Positions 35,507-43,775 of a DNA stretch of 64,000 nucleotides are shown here, one piece after another (the first letter of the stretch is position 1; every line of letters starts with the position of its first letter). The stretch is from Avichristensenella sp031550535 (GTDB taxonomy: Bacteria > Bacillota > Clostridia > Christensenellales > Aristaeellaceae). The notes under the pieces are model-generated. The model ran no database searches. It saw only the letters and a program-made list of their open reading frames with translations, and was not told where the DNA came from. The translations under genes were made by a program, and so were the position numbers. Location: assembly GCA_031550535.1 (NCBI GenBank), contig JAVBOM010000019.1:1-64000 (forward strand). Direction: 5' to 3'.

Positions 35507-35543
35507 AAAACCGGCTGAAACCATTGCGCTTTCAGCCGGTTTT
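35507..35543. terminator. Terminator of the hydrolase gene, possibly bidirectional
   Basis: Perfect 14-bp stem AAAACCGGCTGAAA and its complement around CCATTGCGC, 8 bases past the stop of the minus-strand hydrolase. Confidence 0.75.
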
Positions 35544-35550
35544 CGTTGCG

Positions 35551-36366
35551 CTATCCCATACGCCGCGATCTGTCCATCCAATCCCGAAAAACAAAGTCAA
35601 AATAATGCGGATACTCTATTTGCAGGTTGTGACCCGCTCCCTCCACGATGGTAAAGGAACCCCGGGAAAACCCATGCAGCAGCTTGTACGCGTCCGCATA
35701 CCCGACGCAATCGTCCATGGCCCCGGTCAGGAAATGCGCGGGGCCATCAAAGCGAAGCGTGCTTCTTAGCTCGTTCTCAAACGAAAAGCCATACCCGCCC
35801 CCCTGATACGCGGTAACAAAGCCGCCATTCGCGCATGCCAAGCCCGGCAGCACCTCCGCCTTGTAGCGAGTCCATGTTTCTTCCGTGGCGATTGCGGCAT
35901 AGCGCAAGAAGTCCGCGAAGGCGTCCTCTTCCTGGCGCGGAACGGCAACGCTCTCCCGCTTCACGATCGTTCGCGCGGGCAGATCGCGCGCCGTTCGGTC
36001 CGCAACGGTGCAGGGGCAAAGCAAAAAAAGGCCGGCGACCGGCCGAATAGACCGGAACGCCAGGCCCAACGAAAGATACGCGCCGTATGACTGCCCAAAC
36101 AGCAGGAACGCGCGGTTTCCAATCACCTGATCGGCAAACGCGGCAACCGCGTCTAGCATGTTATCGGCACTCTGAATCAATGGGTTGACCGGCGACGCGC
36201 CCATTCCCGGCAAATCAATGTAGATGCGCCGCACGCCGGCCTTCGCGCCGAGAATTGGTTCTATACAGCCGCTCAGCACCCTGTGATCCTCGGGGAAACC
36301 GTGGATGCAGAGCAGGGGCACCCCGCTGCCGTATTCCTCATAGAAAATGGGGGTGCCATGTACCAT
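35551..36366 (-). CDS. Alpha/beta hydrolase
   Basis: 271 residues, cytoplasmic. Motifs: LLCIHGFPEDHRV (oxyanion HG), IYIDLPGMGAS, nucleophile Ser in LLFGQSYGAYLS, catalytic acid near TGAMDDCVGY, and His in VEGAGHNLQIEYP. It resembles proline iminopeptidase/esterase-like hydrolases. The start at 36366 follows GCGAGGG and lies 17 bp after the aldo/keto reductase stop, so the two share a transcript. Confidence 0.85.
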   Translation of the reverse strand: MVHGTPIFYEEYGSGVPLLCIHGFPEDHRVLSGCIEPILGAKAGVRRIYIDLPGMGASPVNPLIQSADNMLDAVAAFADQVIGNRAFLLFGQSYGAYLSLGLAFRSIRPVAGLFLLCPCTVADRTARDLPARTIVKRESVAVPRQEEDAFADFLRYAAIATEETWTRYKAEVLPGLACANGGFVTAYQGGGYGFSFENELRSTLRFDGPAHFLTGAMDDCVGYADAYKLLHGFSRGSFTIVEGAGHNLQIEYPHYFDFVFRDWMDRSRRMG

Positions 36367-36383
36367 ACATTCCCTCGCAGCTT

Positions 36384-37532
36384 TCACCCAAACACCTTCC
36401 GCGCGCGCTCCATCTTCTCCATGACCGGCACGCCGAACGGGCAGTTCGCCTCGCACTGGCCGCACTGGATGCAGTCGGACGCGTCATGCGCCAGCGCCTT
36501 GTAATGGGCACACACGCTTTCCGGCACGCTGCCGGACAGCTCCGCCAGGTCCAGGTACTTGTTCACCTGCGCGATGTCGATCTCGGACGGGCACGGCAGG
36601 CAGTGGTTGCAGTACATGCACCGCCCGGTCAGGGAGAACTTCGGCGCGCCGGCCAGCACGGGCGCGTAGTCGCGCGCCTTGTCGTCCGCCGCCGCGTAAG
36701 CGGCCGCCTGTTCAATCTCCTCCGGCGTCTTGCAGCCGACCATCACGCTGGCCACAGCGGGCCGGGTCAGCGCGTAATGGATGCACTGCGTCACCGTCAG
36801 CGCCGCGCCAAAGGGCGATGTGCGCGCGTCCAGCAGCGCGCCCGCGCCCAGCGCCTTCATCACCGTGATGCCCACGCCCATGGCCTCTGCGGTCTGGTAC
36901 AGCTTCTGGCGGTCCGGCGTGATGGTGAAGGCGGTCTGGCTCTGGTAGGATTCGGGCTTGAACAGCGCGTCGATGTCCGCGTCCGCGGGCAGGATGTCGT
37001 ACGCCGGGTTGATGGAGAACATCAGCACGTCGATCTTGCCCGTCTCCACGAGCTTCTGCGCGATGATTGGGTCGTGCGAGCTGACGCCGACGGCGCGGAT
37101 GGCGCCCTTTGCCTTCAGGTCTTGCGCGTACTCGATCATGCCGCTGGACAGCACGGCGTCAAAGTCCGGCTGCGTATCCACAAAGTGCAGCATGCCGATG
37201 TCCACGTAGTCGGTCTGCAGGCGCGCCATGAAGTCCTCGAAGAAATGGCGGTAGTGCTCTGGGTCACGCGTGCGGGCATACTGGCCGTCCAGCCAGGCCG
37301 CGCCGATGTGCCCCTGCAGCAGCACCTTGTCCCGCTTGCCCTTCAGGGCGTTGCCCAGGTCCGTCCGGACGTTCGGCTCGGACATGAACACGTCGAAGAT
37401 GTTGATCCCGTGGTCCAGCGCCGCGTCCACCGTGCGCGCCACCAGCGCGCTGTCCTTGCCCTGCAAGTGCTCGCACCCAAACCCCACGACACTGGCCGAA
37501 AGGCCGGTTTTACCCAATGTACGGTACTGCAT
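36384..37532 (-). CDS. Aldo/keto reductase with C-terminal Fe-S clusters
   Basis: 382 residues. The barrel starts MQYRTLGKTGLSASVVGFG; the catalytic region is HGINIFDVFMSEPN (the usual DTAxxYG is altered, losing the standard catalytic Tyr). LLQGHIG, VDIGMLHFVD and VGVSSHD follow. Two cysteine clusters close the protein: CMYCNHCLPCPSEIDI and CIQCGQCEANCPFGVP. The altered active site suggests non-standard chemistry or a redox-relay role; this is inference. Confidence 0.87.
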   Translation of the reverse strand: MQYRTLGKTGLSASVVGFGCEHLQGKDSALVARTVDAALDHGINIFDVFMSEPNVRTDLGNALKGKRDKVLLQGHIGAAWLDGQYARTRDPEHYRHFFEDFMARLQTDYVDIGMLHFVDTQPDFDAVLSSGMIEYAQDLKAKGAIRAVGVSSHDPIIAQKLVETGKIDVLMFSINPAYDILPADADIDALFKPESYQSQTAFTITPDRQKLYQTAEAMGVGITVMKALGAGALLDARTSPFGAALTVTQCIHYALTRPAVASVMVGCKTPEEIEQAAAYAAADDKARDYAPVLAGAPKFSLTGRCMYCNHCLPCPSEIDIAQVNKYLDLAELSGSVPESVCAHYKALAHDASDCIQCGQCEANCPFGVPVMEKMERARKVFG

Positions 37533-37560
37533 GACGATTCTCCCTTAATCCAGCAAATAA

Positions 37561-38898
37561 TTATACAACGCCCTGGGCGAGCATCGCCTCGGAAACCACC
37601 TTGAACCCGGCGATGTTCGCGCCGACGATGTAATTCCCCGGTGCGCCGCACTCCCCGGCGGCGGCCTGCACCTGCGCGAAAATGCTCTTCATGATGCCCT
37701 TCAGATGGCTGTCAACCTCTTCAAACGACCAGTGCAGCCGCTGGCTGTTCTGGCTCATCTCCAGCGCGGACACGGCCACGCCGCCCGCGTTGGCCGCCTT
37801 GCCCGGCGCGAACAGCACGCCCTTTTCCAGGAACAACTCCGTGGCCTCCTGTGTGGCGGGCATGTTCGCGCCCTCGCCCACGGCGGCACAGCCGCTGGCG
37901 ATCAGCGCCTTCGCGCCATTCACGTCCAACTCGTTCTGTGTGGCGCACGGCAGGGCAATGGCGCACGGCACGGTCCAGATGCCTTTGGCGCCTTCTGTGT
38001 ACGTCGTGCCGGGATGCGCGGCCACATATTCCTTGATGCGCCCGCGCTGTACCTCTTTGATTTCTTTGATTGCCGCGAGGTCCACGCCCTTGTCGTCCAC
38101 GATGTAGCCGCCCGAGTCGCTCATCGCCACGACCGTCGCGCCCAGCTCGGTCGCTTTTTCGGCCGCGTACACCGCCACGTTGCCGGACCCGCTGACCACG
38201 ACGCGCTGGCCCGCAAAGCTCTTGCCGTGCGCGGCGAGCATTTCGTTCATCAGGTAGCACAGGCCGTAGCCGGTGGCCTCCTTGCGCGCCAGCGAGCCGC
38301 CGTAGCCAAGGCCCTTGCCGGTCAGCACGCCCTCGTACAAGCCCGTAATGCGCTTGTACTGGCCGTACAGGAAGCCGATCTCCCGCGCGCCCACGCCGAT
38401 GTCCCCGGCGGGCACGTCCGTGTCCGCGCCGATGTGGCGGTACAGCTCCGTCATGAAGCTCTGGCAGAAGCGCATGATCTCGTGATCGCTCTTGCCTTTG
38501 GGGTCAAAGTCGCTGCCGCCCTTGCCGCCGCCGATGGGCAGCGTGGTCAGCGCGTTTTTCAGCACCTGCTCAAAGGCGAGGAACTTGATAATGCTCAGAT
38601 TCACGGTCGGGTGCAGGCGCAGGCCGCCCTTGTACGGGCCGATGGCGCTGGAATGCTGCACGCGGTAGCCGCGGTTCACGCGCACCTTGCCCTGATCGTC
38701 CACCCACGGCACGCGGAAGATGATCGCGCGCTCAGGTTCCGTAAACCGCTCCAGGAGGCCGTTTGCCTCACACTCGGGATGGCGGTCCAGGTAGGGAGAC
38801 AGAGATGCAAGTATTTCCTGTGCTGCTTGCAAAAACTCCGGTTCGTGTGCGTTTTTTTGCTCCATTTCAGCGAGGATTCGTTGTGCGTATGAATTCAA
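37561..38898 (-). CDS. gdhA: NADP-type glutamate dehydrogenase
   Basis: 445 residues from a TTG at 38898. It makes glutamate from 2-oxoglutarate and ammonia. Close to E. coli GdhA along its length: FRVPWVDDQGKVRVNRGYRVQ, the catalytic lysine region SSAIGPYKGGLR, LPIGGGKGGSDFDPKGKS, VSGSGNVAVYAAEKA (Rossmann) and GEGANMPAT. I choose the TTG because AAGGAGG (38908-38914) lies 9 bases before it, while the ATG at 38916 would lie about 7 bases from the predicted transcription start with no ribosome site. Confidence 0.95.
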   Translation of the reverse strand: MNSYAQRILAEMEQKNAHEPEFLQAAQEILASLSPYLDRHPECEANGLLERFTEPERAIIFRVPWVDDQGKVRVNRGYRVQHSSAIGPYKGGLRLHPTVNLSIIKFLAFEQVLKNALTTLPIGGGKGGSDFDPKGKSDHEIMRFCQSFMTELYRHIGADTDVPAGDIGVGAREIGFLYGQYKRITGLYEGVLTGKGLGYGGSLARKEATGYGLCYLMNEMLAAHGKSFAGQRVVVSGSGNVAVYAAEKATELGATVVAMSDSGGYIVDDKGVDLAAIKEIKEVQRGRIKEYVAAHPGTTYTEGAKGIWTVPCAIALPCATQNELDVNGAKALIASGCAAVGEGANMPATQEATELFLEKGVLFAPGKAANAGGVAVSALEMSQNSQRLHWSFEEVDSHLKGIMKSIFAQVQAAAGECGAPGNYIVGANIAGFKVVSEAMLAQGVV

Positions 38899-38929
38899 AA
38901 TCTGGGCCTCCTTCATTTGGTCTTGTTTC

Positions 38930-38958
38930 AGTATAGCGCAAGAGGGTCCCGCGCGCAA
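38930..38958 (-). promoter_or_regulatory. Promoter of gdhA
   Basis: Minus strand TTGCGC and TATACT, 17 bp apart. The expected transcript start near 38923 supports the TTG start codon. Confidence 0.78.
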
Positions 38959-39059
38959 CCGTCTATACGGAATTTATCAAAAAAATTGATTCGGGTGTCA
39001 TAATCGCCGATGACCCTGCGCATACTATATATCATCAAGACACGTGGAGGGTAGGCAGA

Positions 39060-39794
39060 ATGGAAAACATCGCAAGAACGGGCCGTGGCGGATGGCAGGA
39101 CGTAGAGATTTCCAAACTTCGTGACGCGGTTCATATGGCGGGCGGAAACGGCGAGCCGTTGCGCGGGGTGTTTGAGCGCGTGGGCAAGACGCTGGGCAGA
39201 AAGCCCAACAGCGTGCGCAACTTTTATTATGCGAGCCTGAAGCGCGAGGAGGCGGACAATGTGCCGCACGCCGCGCCGTTTCAAACCTTTACGCCGGACG
39301 AAGTGCGCGCGCTGATGCGGGAAGTGCTGTCCGCGCGGGCGCAGGGCGTCTCCGTGCGCGCCTGCGTGCAGAGCATGGCCAGGGGCGACCGCAAGGACAT
39401 GCTCCGCTTCCAGAACAAGTACCGCAGCGTGCTGAAAACCCGTCCGGACTTCGTCCGCGAAATCATGGCGGAGATGGAGACCGACGGCGACCCGGTGTTT
39501 GACCCCTACGCGGCGCAGATGCTGCAGGCCAAGCCCCTGCACGAGAATATCACATCATCCATCCAGAACATCGGCGACCCGGCGCTGCTGGGGCTGCTGC
39601 GCGGCCTGGACACGCTGCTCAGCCGCGCGGGCATGATGGACCCGGCCCCGCTGAAGATGGCCTGCGAAGAGCTGGTGCAGAGCGTCAAGGAGTTCCTGGG
39701 CCTGCCGGCCGAAGACCGACACCAGGAGCTGGACGGGTTCTGCGCGGAGCTGAGCGAGCGCGTAGGCTGCGTGGAGAACGCGCTGGGCGCGTAA
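39060..39794 (+). CDS. SANT/Myb-like DNA-binding domain protein
   Basis: 244 residues, no signal peptide. The N-terminal half (RGGWQDVEISKLRDAVHMAGGNGEPLRGVFERVGKTLGRKPNSVRNFYYASLK) has the Trp-initiated three-helix pattern of Myb/SANT or RsfA-type DNA-binding domains. The middle (TPDEVRALMREVLSARAQGVSVRACVQSMARGDRKDMLRFQNKYRSVLK) looks like a second such domain. The C-terminal 90 residues are helical. Probably a regulator; target unknown. The ATG follows GGAGGG. Confidence 0.75.
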   Translation: MENIARTGRGGWQDVEISKLRDAVHMAGGNGEPLRGVFERVGKTLGRKPNSVRNFYYASLKREEADNVPHAAPFQTFTPDEVRALMREVLSARAQGVSVRACVQSMARGDRKDMLRFQNKYRSVLKTRPDFVREIMAEMETDGDPVFDPYAAQMLQAKPLHENITSSIQNIGDPALLGLLRGLDTLLSRAGMMDPAPLKMACEELVQSVKEFLGLPAEDRHQELDGFCAELSERVGCVENALGA

Positions 39795-39824
39795 TACATT
39801 CATCGTTCGATAGGATCTCCTCTG

Positions 39825-39862
39825 CCGGGGCACGCGCGGATGCGCTGCTCCGGTTTTATTTT
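39825..39862 (+). terminator. Terminator after the SANT/Myb-like gene
   Basis: CCGGGGCACGCGC pairs with GCGCTGCTCCGG with small bulges, followed by TTTTATTTT. Confidence 0.75.
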
Positions 39863-39968
39863 GCCGTCCGCCCGTTCCGTTTATTCATACTTCATGGTAT
39901 ACTGTAGCGCATAAACGCGTAAAAGCATACAGACTGCCTTTACGAAAAGAACGGAAGGTATCGATCGC

Positions 39969-40889
39969 ATGGCAATGACCAACAAGCAGTCCGGCACGGC
40001 CGCGCTGATCCTGTGCGCGGCGGGCATCGCGTTTTCGGCGCTTCTGAACAAGCTGGCGATGAGCGCGGGCATGCACCCCGCCTGGATCAACGTGCTGCGC
40101 CTGGGCATCGCGCTTTTGGGAACGCTCGTGTTTCTCCTGCGGAAGCCCGCCACGTGGCAGACGCTCTCGAAGGCGTCCCCGCGCGACAAGGCGCTGACGG
40201 TCCTGGCCGGGGTGATGCTCGGCATTCACTTCACCACGTGGACCATGTCGCTGCGGTATGCGGACTCCGTGGTCGCCGTGTCCATCTGGAGCACGTTTTC
40301 GCTGATGACGGTGGTCGGCTCCTCCTGGCTGCTGCATGAAAAAACGCCGCGCGCGGCGCTGCTTGGCATCCTGATCGCCACGGTGGGCGTGGGCGTGTGC
40401 ACCATCGGCACGAGCGGCTCACAGGCGCTGGGCATCGTGATGGCGCTGATCGCGGCGGTGACGCAGGCCGCGTACACGCTGTGTGGCCGCGCGGCGCGAA
40501 AACACGTGGATACGCTGCCCTACACGCTGACCGCGTACACGGTCGCGTTTGCCGGCCTGGTGCTGTACGCGCTGATCGGCCGGGTTCCGGCGGACGGGAT
40601 GAACGCGCAGGGCATCGGCGCGTCCGTGGCGCTGGCGGTCGTCTGCACGCTGGGCGGCCACTCGATGCAGAACCACGCGCTGCGCTATTACAAGGCCCCG
40701 ACCGTCTCCGCGCTGATGCTGACGGAGGTGTTCACCGGGCCGCTGCTCGTCTATGTGTTTCTGGGTGAGGCGCCGAGCCTCATCAGCGTTCTGGGCGGCG
40801 CGATCATCATCGCCGGTGTGGCGTGGTATATGGTGTATGAACGGAGGGAAAGCAGTGGAGCTATACGAAGCGATCGAACGGCGGCGTAG
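39969..40889 (+). CDS. DMT-family (EamA) transporter
   Basis: 306 residues, ten predicted spans in two EamA halves: the first with ILCAAGIAFSALLNKLAMSAG and VAVSIWSTFSLMTVVGSSWLLHEKTPRAALLGIL, the second from about 150 with LSLMLTEVFTGPLLVYVFLGEAPSLISVLGGAIIIAG-like ending. It likely exports amino acids or other small metabolites. A weak -10 (TATACT, 39898) precedes it. The 3' end overlaps the nitroreductase gene by 35 bp. Confidence 0.88.
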   Translation: MAMTNKQSGTAALILCAAGIAFSALLNKLAMSAGMHPAWINVLRLGIALLGTLVFLLRKPATWQTLSKASPRDKALTVLAGVMLGIHFTTWTMSLRYADSVVAVSIWSTFSLMTVVGSSWLLHEKTPRAALLGILIATVGVGVCTIGTSGSQALGIVMALIAAVTQAAYTLCGRAARKHVDTLPYTLTAYTVAFAGLVLYALIGRVPADGMNAQGIGASVALAVVCTLGGHSMQNHALRYYKAPTVSALMLTEVFTGPLLVYVFLGEAPSLISVLGGAIIIAGVAWYMVYERRESSGAIRSDRTAA

Positions 40890-41373
40890 TGTCCGCGCCT
40901 ACAAGCCTGATCCGGTGCCGCAGGAGGCGCTGGACCGCATCCTTGGGGCCGCGCAACTCGCGCCCTCGTGGAAGAACCGGCAGGCGTGGCACGTGATCGT
41001 CGTGCGCGACCGGTACAAGATCGATCAGCTCGGCAAGCTGCTGCATGGAAATCCGCATGGCGTGGATTTTCATACGCTGCCGATGCTGCTCGTGTTGGCG
41101 ATGGACCCCACGAAGGTCGACGCGCTGGACGGCAAGGAATACTATCTGGTGGACGCGGGCATCGCCGGCGAGCACCTGGTGCTGGCGGCCGAGGCCGAAG
41201 GGCTGGCGACGTGCTGGATCGGGTGGTTTGAGGACGCGCCGATCAAGCGCGAGCTGAAGATTCCGGACCCGTACCGGGTTGTGATGCTCACGCCGCTGGG
41301 GTACGCGGACGAAGCGCCCGGCGCGCGGCCGCGCAAGGCGCTCGCGGAGTTTGTGCACGAGGATGTGTGGTGA
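40855..41373 (+). CDS. Nitroreductase-family protein
   Basis: 172 residues from a GTG at 40855 with GGAGGG upstream. FMN-dependent oxidoreductase fold: YEAIERRRSVRAYKPDPVPQEALDRILGAAQLAPSWKNRQAWHVIVV, then AGIAGEHLVLAAEAEGLATCWIG and LGYADEAPGARPRKALAEFV near the end. It probably reduces nitro or enone compounds with NAD(P)H; the true substrate is unknown. Translation overlaps the end of the EamA gene. Confidence 0.88.
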   Translation: MELYEAIERRRSVRAYKPDPVPQEALDRILGAAQLAPSWKNRQAWHVIVVRDRYKIDQLGKLLHGNPHGVDFHTLPMLLVLAMDPTKVDALDGKEYYLVDAGIAGEHLVLAAEAEGLATCWIGWFEDAPIKRELKIPDPYRVVMLTPLGYADEAPGARPRKALAEFVHEDVW

Positions 41374-41377
41374 GGAA

Positions 41378-41689
41378 ACGCTGGGACGCTGGCACTTGGA
41401 TATTGTCGCGCCGCGAGCGGCACTCTGTATCCAAGCGAACCTCCGTCGCATTTGTATCCGCCACTGGCGGAATGCGACTCCGGTTCCCAGACCCTGCCCA
41501 AGGGGTTTCACCCCTTGGGAATCCCTTCATTTCGCCTCACGGTGGAAATGTTTTCAATCAATTCCGTCCCCAGACGATGAGATTCTTCCGCGCGGCCATC
41601 CAGCGAAAAGCCATACCACCAGTGAACGGTATCCTCGTCCACTGGTGGTATCAAATTCCCCATTGTTTCCCGCTTCTGCCGACGCTTCC
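41378..41689 (+). repeat. Repeat B copy 1
   Basis: Begins 5 bases after the nitroreductase stop. Order: GGGACGCTGG, a hairpin of TTGGATA...TATCCAA, CCGCCACTGGCGG, CCCAGACCCTG, CCAAGGGG TTTCA CCCCTTGG, CATTTCGCCTCACGG, then ATACCACCAGTG with its perfect complement (41619-41650). The same order of words occurs at 51.04 kb and, reversed, at 57.24 kb. It also fills the 3' region of metA on the other strand. No gene seen. Confidence 0.8.
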
Positions 41690-42619
41690 CTACGGCCAGC
41701 ACTGTATCTTTTCCAAATCGAACGGCGTCTCCTGATAGACATAGTAGTTGAGCCAGTTGGAGAACAGCAGGCTTGCGTGCGCGCGCCAGCGGACCACGGG
41801 CTGCCGCGCCGGGTCGTCGCGCTCAAAGTAATGCGCGGGGACTTCCACGTCCGCAAGGCCTTTGGCCGCGTCGCGCAGGTACTCGTCGCGTAGGGTGGCG
41901 GGGTCGTATTCGCCGTGCCCGGTGACGAAGATCTGCCGCCCGCTGCGCAGCATGGCGATGGCCACGCCCGCCTCCTCTGATTCCGACACGATGTCCAGCG
42001 CGGGCACAGCCGCGATGTCCGCCCGCCGCACCTCGGTATAGCGGGAGTGCGGCATGTCGAACACATCGTCAAACCCGCGAAACAGCGGGATATTCCGGCC
42101 TAATATGTGGTGCGGGAACACGCCGGAGAGCTTCTTTTCCATCGGGTATTTAGGGACGCCGTAGTGATGGTACAGCCCGGCCTGCGCGCCCCAGCAGATG
42201 TGCAGCGTGGAATACACGTGCGTGCGCGACCAGTCCATCAGCGCGGTCAGCTCCCGCCAGTAGTGCACATCGTCAAACTCGATGCGCTCCACCGGCGCGC
42301 CGGTGATGATGAGGCCGTCGAATTTCTCACGCTCGATATCCGGGAATGTCTTGTAGAACGCCGCCAGGTGCTCGGCGGGCGTGTGCGCGCACTGGTACGT
42401 GTACGGGTGCAGCAGCGTGATGTCCACCTGCAGCGGCGTGTTGGACAGCATGCGCAGAAGCTGCGTCTCCGTCGTCAGCTTCGTGGGCATGATGTTGAAG
42501 ATGGCGATTTTCAGCGGCCGGATGTCCTGTGTGGTGGCGCGCCGCTCCGTCATGACGAAGATGTTCTCCCCGCCCAGGATATCGGCCGACGGCAGCGCGT
42601 TGGGAATGCGGATGGGCAT
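41690..42619 (-). CDS. metA: Homoserine O-acyltransferase of the MetA family, predicted acetyl-CoA-using
   Basis: 309 residues, the usual MetA length. It activates homoserine for methionine synthesis. Catalytic residues align at family numbering: Cys142 in LHICWGAQAG, His235 and Glu237 in TGHGEYD. Residue 111 is Glu (TGAPVE), as in the Bacillus cereus enzyme that uses acetyl-CoA, whereas E. coli has Gly there and uses succinyl-CoA; so acetyl transfer is predicted. The start follows GGAGG. No SAM riboswitch or T-box is seen in the short leader. Confidence 0.93.
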   Translation of the reverse strand: MPIRIPNALPSADILGGENIFVMTERRATTQDIRPLKIAIFNIMPTKLTTETQLLRMLSNTPLQVDITLLHPYTYQCAHTPAEHLAAFYKTFPDIEREKFDGLIITGAPVERIEFDDVHYWRELTALMDWSRTHVYSTLHICWGAQAGLYHHYGVPKYPMEKKLSGVFPHHILGRNIPLFRGFDDVFDMPHSRYTEVRRADIAAVPALDIVSESEEAGVAIAMLRSGRQIFVTGHGEYDPATLRDEYLRDAAKGLADVEVPAHYFERDDPARQPVVRWRAHASLLFSNWLNYYVYQETPFDLEKIQCWP

Positions 42620-42652
42620 GGTGTGTGCCTCCATCTCGTTAAGGATGGAGCG

Positions 42653-42682
42653 ATTATACCAAACGGACGGGGCGCGGGTCAA
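42653..42682 (-). promoter_or_regulatory. Promoter of metA
   Basis: Minus strand TTGACC and TATAAT with 18 bp between them, about 33 bp before the start codon. Confidence 0.8.
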
Positions 42683-42746
42683 GGCGCGGGCTGTGTGCCC
42701 GCACGGCAAACGCGTGAACTGCGGTTCATGCGTTTGGAAGAACGCA

Positions 42747-42803
42747 GAGAAGGGGATTTCCGGCGAAGTCCCTTTCATGGCCCGGAATCTTCGGTTCCGT
42801 GCC
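42747..42803 (-). repeat. Repeat A copy 13, diverged
   Basis: Hairpin 2 GGATTTC CGGC GAAGTCC, hairpin 1 GGAATC TTCG GTTCC inside GGCCC...GTGCC. From 42803 to about 42955 further small stems follow (GGGC TTTTC GCCC, GGC AAA GCC, GGGC TTC GGCCC); this stretch has no gene. Confidence 0.7.
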
Positions 42804-42987
42804 CCCGGAAGGAACACCCTTCGCTGAAAATCTCACGATTTTCGGGCAAAGAAGAAAATCCCAAGGGCTTTTCGCCCGTTCGTCGGCAAAGCCGCCGATG
42901 CCGGATCGAAATTGAGGGGCTTCGGCCCTTTGATAATCCCCTGGAATCGTGTTCTTGCGTTTGTCGTGTGTGCGCCCGGAAGCCGCG

Positions 42988-43610
42988 CTACCCGGGAAAA
43001 GAGACAGGTTCCGCATTCTCATCGAACATGGAAACGACGCTGGGCCAGATCAGCGCCCAATAGTAGCGTTCCATTTGCGCCGGCGTGTACGGCGCTTTCC
43101 TTGTCATTTGCCCCTTCGCCAGCGAAACCAGCGTGCCGACCATGTGGTCAATCAGCATTTCGGCCGGCACTTTCGGCTTTGTTTGGTCCGGCCATTCCTC
43201 CGCCAGATACGTCCCGATTTTCTCATGCCAATACCCCTGGAGCCGTTGGAACAGGATGCCTTCCAGCCCGGCGTTTACCAGACCCATGATCTGCCGCCGG
43301 TTGTCTTGCATGTGTTCGAATAATGCTGTGACAGGAAAGCGCCGCGCCGCGGCATCGTCCGGGAGCACCCCACGGGGAGCCGCTGGTGAAGGGATTCAAA
43401 GATCGTCTCCATATAGGCGACAAGTAGATCGTCCTTGGCCGGAAAGTGCGCGTAAAAGGTGGTCCTGCCAATATTCGCCCGGTCAATGATCTCCTGTATC
43501 GTCAGGCTCGCGTACATCTTCTCCTGCAACAGGTCCGCCAGGGCATGAAAGACCGCCTGCTTTGTTTTTTCAATTCTGCGATCCGGTTTGTTCATCTGCA
43601 TCCGCTTCAT
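42988..43610 (-). pseudogene. TetR-family regulator, frameshifted
   Basis: The N-terminal helix-turn-helix part (RRIEKTKQAVFHALADLLQEKMYASLTIQEIIDRANIGRTTFYAHFPAKDDLLVAYME) is intact up to ESLHQRLP. The frame then shifts near 43375 (in CCCCGTGGGG), and the C-terminal half (VTALFEHMQDNRRQIMGL...LIDHMVGTLVSLAKGQM...YYWALIWPSV) continues in another frame. One base restores the reading frame. Either a recent mutation or an assembly error. It is divergent from a methyltransferase gene, its likely target. Confidence 0.82.
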
Positions 43611-43671
43611 CCGCCCTTCCGAACAGAGCCAGCGTTCTGTTCCGTAGCAAACGATCCGCCGCGATTGTGCC

Positions 43672-43722
43672 TTGCTTTTGCCCTCGCACGTGCCTAGAAT
43701 AATGATAATGAACAAATTGTTC
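43672..43722 (+). promoter_or_regulatory. Promoter with palindromic operator for the methyltransferase gene
   Basis: TTGCTT and TAGAAT, 17 bp apart (43672-43700). The palindrome GAACAAATTGTTC at 43710-43722 covers the expected transcription start and is a good candidate for binding by the adjacent TetR-type protein. Confidence 0.65.
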
Positions 43723-43775
43723 TATTCAGGATACAGTATACCGCAACCGGTGGCGTTGCGCAAGGAGGCACTTTG

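Noticed and set aside
41508..41702. Minus-strand 64-codon frame after metA
   Set aside because: It falls wholly within Repeat B copy 1; the hairpins explain the sequence better.
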